From contig CADADN010000046.1 in assembly GCA_902786665.1 (NCBI GenBank), positions 1 to 64,000 of the forward strand: 64,000 bases of DNA. The letters run 5' to 3'. The notes below the pieces were generated by a model, which had not been told where the DNA came from, ran no database searches, and was given only the letters and a program-made list of their open reading frames with translations. The position numbers and the translations under genes are program-made. Source of the stretch: an uncultured Prevotellaceae bacterium. GTDB taxonomy: Bacteria > Bacteroidota > Bacteroidia > Bacteroidales > Bacteroidaceae. Below are positions 54,445 to 62,452 of this stretch, in pieces; positions within the stretch are counted from its first letter, which is position 1; every line of letters starts with the position of its first letter.

Positions 54445-55629
54445 TCAGATTGTGGTGCGTATTCTTTCGAGAGCCTCTCTCATCTTCTCTTCCTTGGCGC
54501 AGAGCGAGATGCGGATGTATCGTTTTCCGTTGGAACCGAAGATGAATCCTGGCGTGATGAATACCCTTGCTTCATGGAGCACACGTTCGGTGAGTTGCTC
54601 CACGTCGTCGTAGGTGTCGGGAATCTTCCCCCAGAGGAACATGCCCACCTGTCGTGGGTCGAAGGTGCATTGGAGTGTTCGCATGATGTCCTCAGCGATG
54701 GCCCTGCGTCGTGCGTAGATGTTGCGGTTATACTCCTGGTGCCATTCGCCGTCGTTGGCATAGGCTTGAGCGGCAGCGAGTTGTATGCCACGGAATGTTC
54801 CGCTGTCGATGTTGCTTTTCACCTTGAGAATCCATGAGATGAAAGTGGCGTTGGTGGCGCAGAGTCCCACGCGCCATCCAGGCATGTTGTGGCTCTTGCT
54901 CATGGAGTTGAACTCTATGCAGTGGTCCTTTGCACCTTCCACTTGCAGCAGCGACTTGGGTTCCTTGTTGAGGATGAAGGAGTAGGGGTTGTCGTTGACG
55001 ACGACGATGCCTTTCCTCTTTGCGAAATCGACGAGCCTTTCGTAGGTTTCCATCCTGGCATCGCCTCCTGTGGGCATGTTGGGGTAGTTGGTCCACATCA
55101 GTTTCACACCTTCAAGGTCCATTTGCTCCAGTTCGTCGAAGTCGGGTTGCCAGGCATTGTCCTCCCGTAGGTTGTAGTTGACGATTCGTGCGCCGAGTAT
55201 TTTGCTCAGCGAGGTGTAGGTGGGGTATCCCGGGTTGGGCACCAACACGCCGTCGCCGGGGTTGACGAATGCGAGTGTGACGTGCAGGATGCCTTCCTTG
55301 CTTCCGATGAGGGGTAGTATCTCGGTGGCCGGGTCGAGGTTCACGTCGTACCACCTTTTATAAAACGAGGCCATGGCCTGTCGCAGTTCCGGCGTACCCA
55401 TGGTGGGTTGGTATCCGTGTGTGTCGTGGCGTCGTGCCACTTGGCACAGGGTGTCGATGGTTTCTTCCGACGGTGGCATGTCGGGGCTTCCTATGGCGAG
55501 GCTGATGATGTCGCGCCCCTCGGCGTTGAGCCGGGCCACTTCCTTCAGTTTCCGGCTGAAATAATATTCCTGCACCAGGCTGAGCCGTTCGGCCGGCACA
55601 ATGTTAACTGGTCTGTCTTCCTGTTTCAT
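54445..55629 (-). CDS. Class I/II pyridoxal-phosphate aminotransferase
   Basis: A 394-residue fold-type I aminotransferase. ISLAIGSPDMPPSEETIDTL at the start, NYPNMPTGGDA, VVNDNPYSFILN, and the Schiff-base lysine in EFNSMSKSHNMPGWRVGLC. Its place between pheA and the DAHP synthase gene makes the transamination of phenylpyruvate/4-hydroxyphenylpyruvate (or prephenate) its likely job; the family also includes diaminopimelate-type enzymes. Its first 26 bp overlap the end of pheA. Confidence 0.9.
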   Translation of the reverse strand: MKQEDRPVNIVPAERLSLVQEYYFSRKLKEVARLNAEGRDIISLAIGSPDMPPSEETIDTLCQVARRHDTHGYQPTMGTPELRQAMASFYKRWYDVNLDPATEILPLIGSKEGILHVTLAFVNPGDGVLVPNPGYPTYTSLSKILGARIVNYNLREDNAWQPDFDELEQMDLEGVKLMWTNYPNMPTGGDARMETYERLVDFAKRKGIVVVNDNPYSFILNKEPKSLLQVEGAKDHCIEFNSMSKSHNMPGWRVGLCATNATFISWILKVKSNIDSGTFRGIQLAAAQAYANDGEWHQEYNRNIYARRRAIAEDIMRTLQCTFDPRQVGMFLWGKIPDTYDDVEQLTERVLHEARVFITPGFIFGSNGKRYIRISLCAKEEKMREALERIRTTI

Positions 55630-56446
55630 ATTCTCCTAATATTTTCAGTTCTTTGGTCAGTGGGGTGATGGCGTCGATGCTCTGCCTGTAGCGTGTGAGG
55701 TTGTTGTAGGTGACATCCACGTAGAAGAGGTATTCCCACTCATGGCCTATGATGGGCAGCGACTGTATCTTGGTCATGTTGATGTTGTAGAACGAGAGGA
55801 TGGTGAGTACCTTCGACAGCGACCCTTCCTCATGGGGTAGTGAGAAGACGATGCTCGACTTGTTCGACTTTTCCAATGGCCTCAGGAAGTCGGCCTTCCG
55901 TGGGTCGCACACCACGAGGAAGCGCGTGAAATTGTGTTTGTTGTCCTCGATGGAGTCCTCAAGAATCTTCATGCCGTGCAGCCGGGCAGCCTCGGCATGG
56001 CAGATGGCGGCCTTCCCTCGCAGTTGGCGGGTCATGATCTCCTCTGCCGCGCCGGCGGTGTCCTCAGTCTCCACGGCTTTGAGCGCGGGATGCTTGGCGA
56101 GGAACTGTCGGCACTGCATCAGTGCCACGGGATGTGAGTGTATCTCGTCGAGGCTGTCCCAGTCGTCCTCCGGCAGGCAGCAGATGCAGTGCTTGATGTG
56201 CAGCTTGTGCTCTCCCACCACCGTGGTGCCTGAGTCGCGAAGCAGCTCGTAATTGTGGAGAAGGCTTCCGGCGATGGTGTTCTCTATGGCGGTGAGCCCG
56301 ATGATGGTGGGGTCGAGGCGGATGTGTTCGTACACTTCCTCGAATGTTGAGCAGCAGATGATTTGCATCTGCTCTCCCTCGAAAAACAGGTGGGCTGCGA
56401 TGTCGTGGAACGACCCTATGCGGCCCTGGATGGCGATTCTCTTCAT
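55604..56446 (-). CDS. pheA: Prephenate dehydratase
   Basis: A 280-residue enzyme making phenylpyruvate. Catalytic domain about 1-185 (IAIQGRIGSFHDIAAHLFF, GLTAIENTIAGSLLHNYELL, and a TR-containing NFTRFLVV region at about 180), then an ACT regulatory domain (SSIVFSLPHEEGSLSKVLTILSFYNINMTKIQS) that would bind Phe. First gene of the operon; its leader holds a Phe/Tyr attenuator (56508-56649), so expression should fall when charged tRNA-Phe/Tyr is plentiful. Confidence 0.95.
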   Translation of the reverse strand: MKRIAIQGRIGSFHDIAAHLFFEGEQMQIICCSTFEEVYEHIRLDPTIIGLTAIENTIAGSLLHNYELLRDSGTTVVGEHKLHIKHCICCLPEDDWDSLDEIHSHPVALMQCRQFLAKHPALKAVETEDTAGAAEEIMTRQLRGKAAICHAEAARLHGMKILEDSIEDNKHNFTRFLVVCDPRKADFLRPLEKSNKSSIVFSLPHEEGSLSKVLTILSFYNINMTKIQSLPIIGHEWEYLFYVDVTYNNLTRYRQSIDAITPLTKELKILGEYETGRQTS

Positions 56447-56507
56447 ATCGTTCTTTTGGCACCTTCCCTTCCAGGTGCTTTGGTTGTTGTTGCTTTATAA
56501 AACAAAC

Positions 56508-56595
56508 ATTCCCGCCTCTTGTTTGAAGCGGGAAACGATGCAGGCCTCAGGCCTTTTAGGAGTGATGTCGGAATCTACACACAATTTCCCGCTTC
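56508..56595 (-). promoter_or_regulatory. Phe/Tyr operon attenuator (terminator and antiterminator)
   Basis: On the minus strand, region 1 GAAGCGGGAAA (56595-56585, inside the leader-peptide codons), region 2 TTTCCCGCTTC (56535-56525) and region 3 GAGGCGGGAAT (56518-56508) can pair alternately. 1:2 is a perfect 11-bp antiterminator. 2:3 is a 10-bp stem with an AAACAA loop followed by TGTTTGTTTT, a terminator. A small AGGCCTCAGGCCT-type hairpin lies in between. A ribosome stalled on the Phe/Tyr codons leaves region 1 free; one reaching the stop codon at 56575 covers it. This is the classical attenuation geometry. Confidence 0.9.
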
Positions 56596-56649
56596 GCAAC
56601 AATTTGCAAAGTAGAAATAAAAGTAATAATATGCGTTGAAAATTCTCAT
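56575..56649 (-). CDS. Phe/Tyr leader peptide
   Basis: A 24-codon open frame starting ATG 56649 and stopping TAG 56577-56575. It begins MRIFNAYYYFYFYF: nine of residues 4-14 are Phe or Tyr, eight of them consecutive, then ANCCEAGNCV. Its last codons contain the first pairing region of the attenuator. A promoter lies about 20 nt upstream and pheA about 130 nt downstream. Too short for usual gene finding; its role would be regulatory, by ribosome stalling. Confidence 0.92.
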   Translation of the reverse strand: MRIFNAYYYFYFYFANCCEAGNCV

Positions 56650-56676
56650 TTTGTCACTCTTTTGTTGTTGTGGGTG

Positions 56677-56706
56677 CAAAATTATAACTTTTTCTTGACT
56701 TTCAAA
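56677..56706 (-). promoter_or_regulatory. Promoter of the aromatic amino acid operon
   Basis: Minus strand TTTG (56706-56703), 18-nt spacer, TAATTTTG (56684-56677), about 28 nt upstream of the leader ATG. Confidence 0.8.
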
Positions 56707-57062
56707 AACATTTTGCCGTTTTTTTTACTGAAATGTGATTTTTAGCGTCTTTGTCGTATGATACAGCTCACTCACGGGATGTGTCAGGAGTATGTGATTG
56801 CCACACCTTATTTATATATGAATCACAAAAATCATAAATACTATAGATACTATAGAGTCTATGGAGCCTATAAAAGCCAGGGGGCTCCTTTTTCAATTTT
56901 CAAAGTATTTTTAATTTTTTTTCGCATGCGAGATGTTTTTCTTGTAATGGAATTGTTGTACTTTTGCAGCGACCACCATCCGAAGAAGCTTGCCCTGATG
57001 TGTGAAAGTGAAGGATGGCGACTTATGTCGAAAATAGCATTTGAAAGAAAGGAGAATTGGAA
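56707..57062. other. Intergenic region between divergent pheA and the secreted hypothetical
   Basis: No supportable gene. 56820-56880 carries a degenerate 9-bp CTATAGATA/CTATGGAGC array. A -7-like TACTTTTGC near 56959 probably serves the plus-strand gene at 57063, with a leader of about 95 nt and AAAGGAG 8 nt before its ATG. Confidence 0.6.
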
Positions 57063-57641
57063 ATGAGAAGATTGATGACGATGTTGCTGCTTGCCTTGCT
57101 GACCTTTTGCGGGGTAAGTGCGCAGATGACGAAGAAGCCCACCGGCAAGGGGCCGTTCAAGGAGCGCGTGACCAATTTGTGGCATCTTTCCAAAGATGCG
57201 ATAGGCGGTGTGGTAACCAAGGTTCAAGACACTTTTGAGACGGAAAACTCCGGCTTGCATCGCGTGAACGGCAAGTATTACATGCACTTGTATGACACCA
57301 ACATCTACAAAGGCGCCGACAGTGCTGAGTTGTGTGCCTTGTGTCGCAAAGAGTTTGAAAAGAAATACCCGGCGATGCCCATCAAGTCTGTGGTGATTCC
57401 CCAGACGGACTGGGAGACCAGCACCGTGGAGGTTGACGGTCTTGTGGAAGGCTATGCCCAGACGCTGTATTGCTACATCATCGCCAAGGATGGCAATGAA
57501 GGCTTTGTCAATGCGAAGTTCGTCTTCGAGCGTCAGAGGAAAGTGGGCGAGTCCACCATGGACAATCGTGTGAAATGGCCCCTTTGGATGCGCACCGACG
57601 TGCTCACCAACGAGGTCTATGGGAAGTTGCTCAAGAAATGA
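57063..57641 (+). CDS. Secreted protein of unknown function
   Basis: A 192-residue protein with a signal peptide (LMTMLLLALLTFCGVSAQ). The mature part has no motif I recognise: TENSGLHRVNGKYYMHLYDTNIY, ELCALCRKEFEKKYP, and VKWPLWMRTDVLTNEVYGKLLKK near the end. Cys pair CALC could be a redox or metal site but is unsupported. ATG 57063 is chosen over TTG 57057 because AAAGGAG is correctly spaced. Followed by a perfect palindrome and a TPR gene on the same strand. Confidence 0.75.
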   Translation: MRRLMTMLLLALLTFCGVSAQMTKKPTGKGPFKERVTNLWHLSKDAIGGVVTKVQDTFETENSGLHRVNGKYYMHLYDTNIYKGADSAELCALCRKEFEKKYPAMPIKSVVIPQTDWETSTVEVDGLVEGYAQTLYCYIIAKDGNEGFVNAKFVFERQRKVGESTMDNRVKWPLWMRTDVLTNEVYGKLLKK

Positions 57642-57648
57642 AATCATC

Positions 57649-57672
57649 CCCTGGCTGGCATGCCAGCCAGGG
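57649..57672. repeat. Perfect 24-bp palindrome
   Basis: CCCTGGCTGGCA followed immediately by its reverse complement, 8 bp after the stop of the secreted hypothetical and 21 bp before the TPR gene. No T-tract follows. Confidence 0.9.
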
Positions 57673-57692
57673 AAACATCAACCTGAAATCTT

Positions 57693-58514
57693 ATGGGATT
57701 CCTGAAGTCATTTTTCGGAGGCAAGGATGAAAGCCCCGAGGAGAAGAAAGAGAGAGAGGATGCACGCAATTTCGACGTGCTCAAGACCGATGGCGTGCAC
57801 TCCCTACGCATGGGGAGAGGCGAACATGCCGTCATGTGTTTCACTAAAGCCTTGGAAATCAAGGACGACCTGGAGACCCGCGACTATCTCTCGCAAGCCT
57901 TCATCCGCTGTGACAAGTTGCCTGAGGCAAGAAAACAACTCGAAATACTGGCAGAGGCTGAACCCGACAATGTCCGCATCCTCCTTGTGATGGCAAGGGT
58001 GGACTATATGATGGAAGACTACGCCGCCATGGCCATGGTGTGCGAGAAAGCCACCCTTATCGACAACGAGAATGCCGAGGTGATGTTCCTTTATGCAAGG
58101 GCCATGAAAGGTCAGCATGACTTGGTGAATGCCGTGGCCATGTATACCAAGGCCATCATGCTCAACGAGCATTTTGCCGACGCCTATCTTGAACGGGGAA
58201 GGCTCCTTTTGGAGATGGGCGACGTTGAAGGTGCCGAGGAGGATGCCAACCTCCTTGTGGAGGCTGCTCCTGATGCCGAGGAGGTGCTGCTTTTCAAGGC
58301 CGAAGTCCTGGTGGCCCAGAAACGGCAGTCGGAAGCCATCGCCGTCTACGACAAGGCCATCGAGGGCAATCCTTTCTGCGTCGCCGCATTGAAAGGCCGT
58401 GGGGCGTTGCGCCTCGCCATAGGCGACAAGGAAGGTGCGGAGAGCGACATGCGCCAACTGCTGGAGGTCGACCCGGCCGCCCTCGACCACATCAACGGAC
58501 AGTTTGAGGGGTGA
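57693..58514 (+). CDS. Tetratricopeptide-repeat protein
   Basis: A 273-residue cytoplasmic protein made of about six TPR units (for instance AVMCFTKALEIKDDLETRDYLSQAFI, AIAVYDKAIEGNPFCVAALKGRGALRLAIGDKEGAESDM). The first 30 residues are charged (GGKDESPEEKKEREDARN). No signal peptide. A scaffold or binding role is usual for the family; partner unknown. KdgF follows after 30 bp. Confidence 0.88.
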   Translation: MGFLKSFFGGKDESPEEKKEREDARNFDVLKTDGVHSLRMGRGEHAVMCFTKALEIKDDLETRDYLSQAFIRCDKLPEARKQLEILAEAEPDNVRILLVMARVDYMMEDYAAMAMVCEKATLIDNENAEVMFLYARAMKGQHDLVNAVAMYTKAIMLNEHFADAYLERGRLLLEMGDVEGAEEDANLLVEAAPDAEEVLLFKAEVLVAQKRQSEAIAVYDKAIEGNPFCVAALKGRGALRLAIGDKEGAESDMRQLLEVDPAALDHINGQFEG

Positions 58515-58544
58515 CCCTCTTTTTTCACCATAACCCAATACCCC

Positions 58545-58883
58545 ATGAAGACAAGAAGCAGCGTCTATCAAATCGAGAAGGAGATGCCCTGGCAAGACGC
58601 CGGACCAGGCATCAAGAGGCAAATCATGGCCTATGACGGCCAATTGATGATGGTAAAGGTGCAGTTTGAGACTGGAGCAGTGGGTACGCCTCACACCCAT
58701 TATCACAGCCAAGCCACCTATGTGGCCAGCGGAAGGTTCATGCTCACCATCGGCGAGAGCCGGCGCGAATTAGGCCCCGGTGACGGCTATTATGTGGAGC
58801 CCGACATGTTGCACGGGTGCGAGTGCCTGGAGGACGGCGTGCTTATCGACACCTTCAGCCCCATGCGGCAGGACTTCCTGTGA
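58545..58883 (+). CDS. kdgF: KdgF-like cupin (pectin degradation)
   Basis: A 112-residue single-domain cupin. EMPWQDAGPGIKRQIMAYDGQLMMVKVQFE, then the metal motif GTPHTHYHSQATYVASGRF, GDGYYVEPDMLHGCECLEDGVLIDTFSP-type second motif and the ending RQDFL match the KdgF pattern closely. KdgF speeds opening of 4,5-unsaturated galacturonate/mannuronate to the keto form used by KduI. The gene is far from kduI/kduD here, next to a TPR gene. Confidence 0.8.
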   Translation: MKTRSSVYQIEKEMPWQDAGPGIKRQIMAYDGQLMMVKVQFETGAVGTPHTHYHSQATYVASGRFMLTIGESRRELGPGDGYYVEPDMLHGCECLEDGVLIDTFSPMRQDFL

Positions 58884-58910
58884 GGGAAGAGGAGGCATAA
58901 GCCTTTAGGG

Positions 58911-59105
58911 GCCCCTAAAGCCCCTAAGGTCCTTAAAGTCCTTAAAGTCCTTAAAGTCCCTAAAGTCCCTAAAGTCCTTAAAGTCCTTAAAGTCCCTAAA
59001 GTCCTTAAAGACCCTAAAGACCCTAAAGACCCTAAAGCCCTTAAAGACCCTAAAGATCCTAAAGACCCTAAAGCCCTTAAAGACCCTAAGGACCTTAAAG
59101 CTTTA
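58911..59105. repeat. 9-bp CCTAAAGTC tandem array
   Basis: About twenty-one copies of a CCTAAAGTC/CTTAAAGAC unit, the longest 9-bp array in the window. With the -7-like TATATTTGC at 59203-59211 it accounts for the 421-bp gap before the acyl-CoA ligase; no gene is seen in it. Confidence 0.95.
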
Positions 59106-59304
59106 TGGGCTTACAATGGCTGTAAAGATGGTTTTTTCAGACAAAAATCATTCAAGTCGGACGATAATTTCCATTTTTTTTTGTTTTTCTTCGATTTTGC
59201 CGTATATTTGCATTAAAATGCGAGATATGCGGTACGGTGAGGTGTTGGCTTTGTCCATGGATGCCCGCCCTTTCTCACATGACGTTATAAATACCTAATG
59301 GATT

Positions 59305-61113
59305 ATGCAGACAAATTGCCATTTTTCGGTCTTCGTACACGAACAAGCCAAGATCTTGGGCGACAAGCCTGTTCTCACCTATCGAGACTTTGGTAGTAGG
59401 GAGTGGAAGTCGGTGTCGTGGAACCAATTCTCCGGCATCGTCAAGCAAGTGTCAAGCGCACTTCTCAACCTGGGTGTCAAGGTACAGGAAAACATCGGCG
59501 TGTTCTCGCAAAATGCGGTGCAGTATCTGTATACCGACTTCGGAGCCTTTGGCGTGAGGGCGGTCACCGTGCCTTTCTATGCCACGAGCAGCGAGGAGCA
59601 AATCCGCTTCATGATTGCAGATGCCGAGGTGCGCATCCTCTTCGTAGGAGAGCAGGAGCAATACGACAAGGCTCACCGCATCTTCCCGCAATGTCCCTCA
59701 TTGGAGCGCATCATCATCTACGACAAGGCAGTGAACATGGCGCCAGGAGACCCCAACGCCATCTATTTCGACGAATTCCTCAAACTGGGTGAGAACCTGC
59801 CCAGGCAGACCGAGGTGGAGAAACGATGCCAGGAGGCTACGATGGACGACATCGCAAACATCCTCTACACCAGCGGCACCACCGGCGACAGCAAGGGCGT
59901 CATCCTCACACACGGGCAATACCATGCTGCCATGGAGGCCAATCACAAGACCGTTCCCGTGGATGAGAAGGATGTGGTGATGAACTTCCTCCCATACACC
60001 CATGTGTTTGAGAGAGGGTGGGCCATACTCTGCCTCACCGTGGGAGCAAGGCTCGTCATCAACACCTATCCCAAGGAGATACAGGAAACGTTGCGTGAGA
60101 TACACCCCACTTGCATGAGTTCAGTGCCTCGTTTCTGGGAGAAGGTCTTCGTGGGAGTGAAGGCGAAAGTGGAAAAGTCGAGCGGTGCCAAGCGTGCACT
60201 CTTCAACAAAGCACTCTCCGTGGGGCGTCGATACAATGTGGAATACCTGAGCAATGGCAGGAGGCCGCCCCTCCACTTGCAGTTGGAGTATACGTTCTTC
60301 AACAAGACCGTCTTCAGCCTGATTCGGAAGGAATTGGGCTTGGAGAACGCCCATTTCTTCCCCACGGCAGGAGCCACCGTCTCACCGGAGGTGGAAGAGT
60401 TCGTGCATTCCATAGGCATCGGCATGATGGTGGGATATGGACTCACCGAAAGCCTAGCCACCGTCTCCCACGACCATTACAACGCACCTTACACCATAGG
60501 GTCGGTGGGAAGGCCGCTCGACTCCGTGGAGGTGAAGATAGGTGAGAACGACGAAATCCTGCTTCGTGGTGCCACCATCACCAAGGGTTATTACAAGCGA
60601 GAGGCACTCACCGCCGCCGCTTTCGACGAGGATGGCTTCTTCCACACCGGAGATGCCGGATATATGAGAGGCGGGGAATTGTTCCTCAAGGAGCGCATCA
60701 AGGACCTCTTCAAAACCTCCAACGGCAAATACATCGCACCGCAGATGATAGAGTCGAAACTCCTGGTGGACAAGTTCGTGGAGCAAATCGCCGTCATCGC
60801 CGACCAGAGAAAATTCGTCTCCGCACTCATCGTACCCAATTTCGCACTTCTCGAGGAATATGCACGCGACAACGGCATCAAGGTCGACAGTCCGGAGGCG
60901 CTCTGCCGAAACCCCAAGGTGCAGGCCATGATGACAGAGAGGATGGAAACCTTGCAACAAGGTCTTGCCAGTTACGAGCGCATCAAGAGGTTCACGCTTC
61001 TTCCGAAGCCTTTCAGCATGGAAAATGGTGAATTGACTAATACTTTGAAAATCAGGAGAAACGTCCTTCTCAAAAACTACGCCTCAGAGATAGAGGCCAT
61101 GTACCAAGAGTAA
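59305..61113 (+). CDS. Long-chain fatty acid--CoA ligase (AMP-dependent synthetase)
   Basis: A 602-residue ANL-superfamily enzyme that activates fatty acids via acyl-AMP. Motifs: NILYTSGTTGDSKGVILTHGQYHAAM (P-loop), GYGLTESLATVSHDHYN (adenine), GEDDEILLRGATITKGYY-like GENDEILLRGATITKGYY, TGDAGYMRGGELFLKERIKDLFKTSNGKYIAPQMIE (ATP/hinge). It is the FAA1-type long form common in Bacteroidetes. prfB starts 14 bp after its stop. Confidence 0.93.
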   Translation: MQTNCHFSVFVHEQAKILGDKPVLTYRDFGSREWKSVSWNQFSGIVKQVSSALLNLGVKVQENIGVFSQNAVQYLYTDFGAFGVRAVTVPFYATSSEEQIRFMIADAEVRILFVGEQEQYDKAHRIFPQCPSLERIIIYDKAVNMAPGDPNAIYFDEFLKLGENLPRQTEVEKRCQEATMDDIANILYTSGTTGDSKGVILTHGQYHAAMEANHKTVPVDEKDVVMNFLPYTHVFERGWAILCLTVGARLVINTYPKEIQETLREIHPTCMSSVPRFWEKVFVGVKAKVEKSSGAKRALFNKALSVGRRYNVEYLSNGRRPPLHLQLEYTFFNKTVFSLIRKELGLENAHFFPTAGATVSPEVEEFVHSIGIGMMVGYGLTESLATVSHDHYNAPYTIGSVGRPLDSVEVKIGENDEILLRGATITKGYYKREALTAAAFDEDGFFHTGDAGYMRGGELFLKERIKDLFKTSNGKYIAPQMIESKLLVDKFVEQIAVIADQRKFVSALIVPNFALLEEYARDNGIKVDSPEALCRNPKVQAMMTERMETLQQGLASYERIKRFTLLPKPFSMENGELTNTLKIRRNVLLKNYASEIEAMYQE

Positions 61114-61127
61114 ACGAAAGAAAGAAA

Positions 61128-62249
61128 ATGATAACCAGCGACCAACTGAAGGATGTGCTTGAGCGTGCCGACGCGTTGCACAGATACCTTGAGATAGACA
61201 AGAAGAAGATAGAATACGAGGAGGAAGACTTGCGCACACAGGCCCCCGACTTCTGGGACGACCCCAAGCGAGCGCAAGAGCAGATGAAGAAAGTGAAAGG
61301 CATCAAGAAATGGCTCGATGGCTACAAGGACGTTCGCGACAAGGCCGACGAGCTGCAACTCGCATTTGACTTCTATCACGACGACATGGTCACCGAGGAC
61401 GAGGTCGACAACGACTACGCCCTCGCCGTGAAAGCCATAGAGGAACTTGAGCTGCGCAACATGCTGCGTCAGAAGGAAGACCCCATGGACTGCGTGCTAA
61501 AAATCAACAGCGGCGCCGGAGGCACAGAGAGCCAGGACTGGGCACAGATGCTCATGCGCATGTACATGCGATGGGCTGAGGCCCATGGCCACAAGGTGAC
61601 GGTGAGCAACTTGCAGGACGGCGACGAGGCAGGCATCAAGAGTGTCACCATGGAGATAGAGGGTGGCGACAGCGCCTACGGCTTCCTCAAGAGCGAGAGT
61701 GGCGTCCACCGCCTCGTGAGGGTGTCGCCATTCAATGCACAAGGGAAGCGGATGACCAGCTTTGCCAGCGTCTTCGTCTCACCGCTCGTCGACGATACCA
61801 TAGAGGTGTATGTCGATCCCTCGAAAGTGTCGTGGGACCTTTTCAGAAGCGGAGGCGCAGGAGGTCAGAATGTCAACAAGGTGGAGACGGGCGTACGTCT
61901 GAGATACCAGTATGTCGACCCTGACACGGGTGAGGAAGAGGAAATCCTCATCGAGAACACCGAGAGCCGCAAGCAGTTGGAAAACCGCAACAATGCCATG
62001 CGCCTTCTCAAGTCGCAACTCTACGACCGTGCCATGAAAAAACGTCTGGAGGCCCAGGCGAAGATCGAGGCCGGGAAGAAAAAGATAGAGTGGGGGAGCC
62101 AGATTAGAAGTTATGTCTTCGACGACCGTCGTGTCAAAGACCACCGCACCAATTACCAGACCACCGATGTCGATGGCGTGATGGACGGAAAAATCGATGG
62201 CTTCATCAAGGCTTATCTCATGGAATTCCCCGTCAATGAAGAACAATAG
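61128..62249 (+). CDS. prfB: Peptide chain release factor 2
   Basis: A 373-residue release factor for UGA/UAA. SPF stop-codon-recognition tripeptide at 200-202 (VRVSPFNAQGKR) and GGQ at 245-247 (RSGGAGGQNVNKVETGVRLRY). The gene is uninterrupted: the region where many bacteria have the CTT-TGA programmed frameshift reads TAC CTT GAG (61185-61193), one T short of the shift site, and there is no internal Shine-Dalgarno sequence. Autoregulation by frameshifting is therefore absent. Confidence 0.96.
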   Translation: MITSDQLKDVLERADALHRYLEIDKKKIEYEEEDLRTQAPDFWDDPKRAQEQMKKVKGIKKWLDGYKDVRDKADELQLAFDFYHDDMVTEDEVDNDYALAVKAIEELELRNMLRQKEDPMDCVLKINSGAGGTESQDWAQMLMRMYMRWAEAHGHKVTVSNLQDGDEAGIKSVTMEIEGGDSAYGFLKSESGVHRLVRVSPFNAQGKRMTSFASVFVSPLVDDTIEVYVDPSKVSWDLFRSGGAGGQNVNKVETGVRLRYQYVDPDTGEEEEILIENTESRKQLENRNNAMRLLKSQLYDRAMKKRLEAQAKIEAGKKKIEWGSQIRSYVFDDRRVKDHRTNYQTTDVDGVMDGKIDGFIKAYLMEFPVNEEQ

Positions 62250-62296
62250 GGGAGTGGTAACGAAATCAAGGAACAACCATAAAAACAACATCAATT

Positions 62297-62440
62297 ATGT
62301 CAAAGAAATTAAACAAAAAGCGTCAGGCTTACGTTGAGAAACAAGAGAAACAAGGACAGAAGGTAGTGCTATGGATCATGGTGGGTTTGATTATCCTGGC
62401 TCTTGCCTATGCTTTCTACGCCATCAACAATATGTTTTGA
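62297..62440 (+). CDS. 47-residue single-pass membrane protein
   Basis: A short gene: a basic N-terminus (MSKKLNKKRQAYVEKQEKQG) followed by one hydrophobic helix (VVLWIMVGLIILALAYAFYA) and INNMF. ATG 62297, stop TGA 62438. It sits 47 bp after prfB and 12 bp before the CYTH gene, on the same strand. The positive-inside rule puts the N-terminus in the cytoplasm. Function unknown. Confidence 0.8.
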   Translation: MSKKLNKKRQAYVEKQEKQGQKVVLWIMVGLIILALAYAFYAINNMF

Positions 62441-62452
62441 CCGTAGTAGGTT

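Noticed and set aside
61128..61200. Programmed +1 frameshift in prfB
   Set aside because: The frame is continuous and the in-frame TGA is absent.
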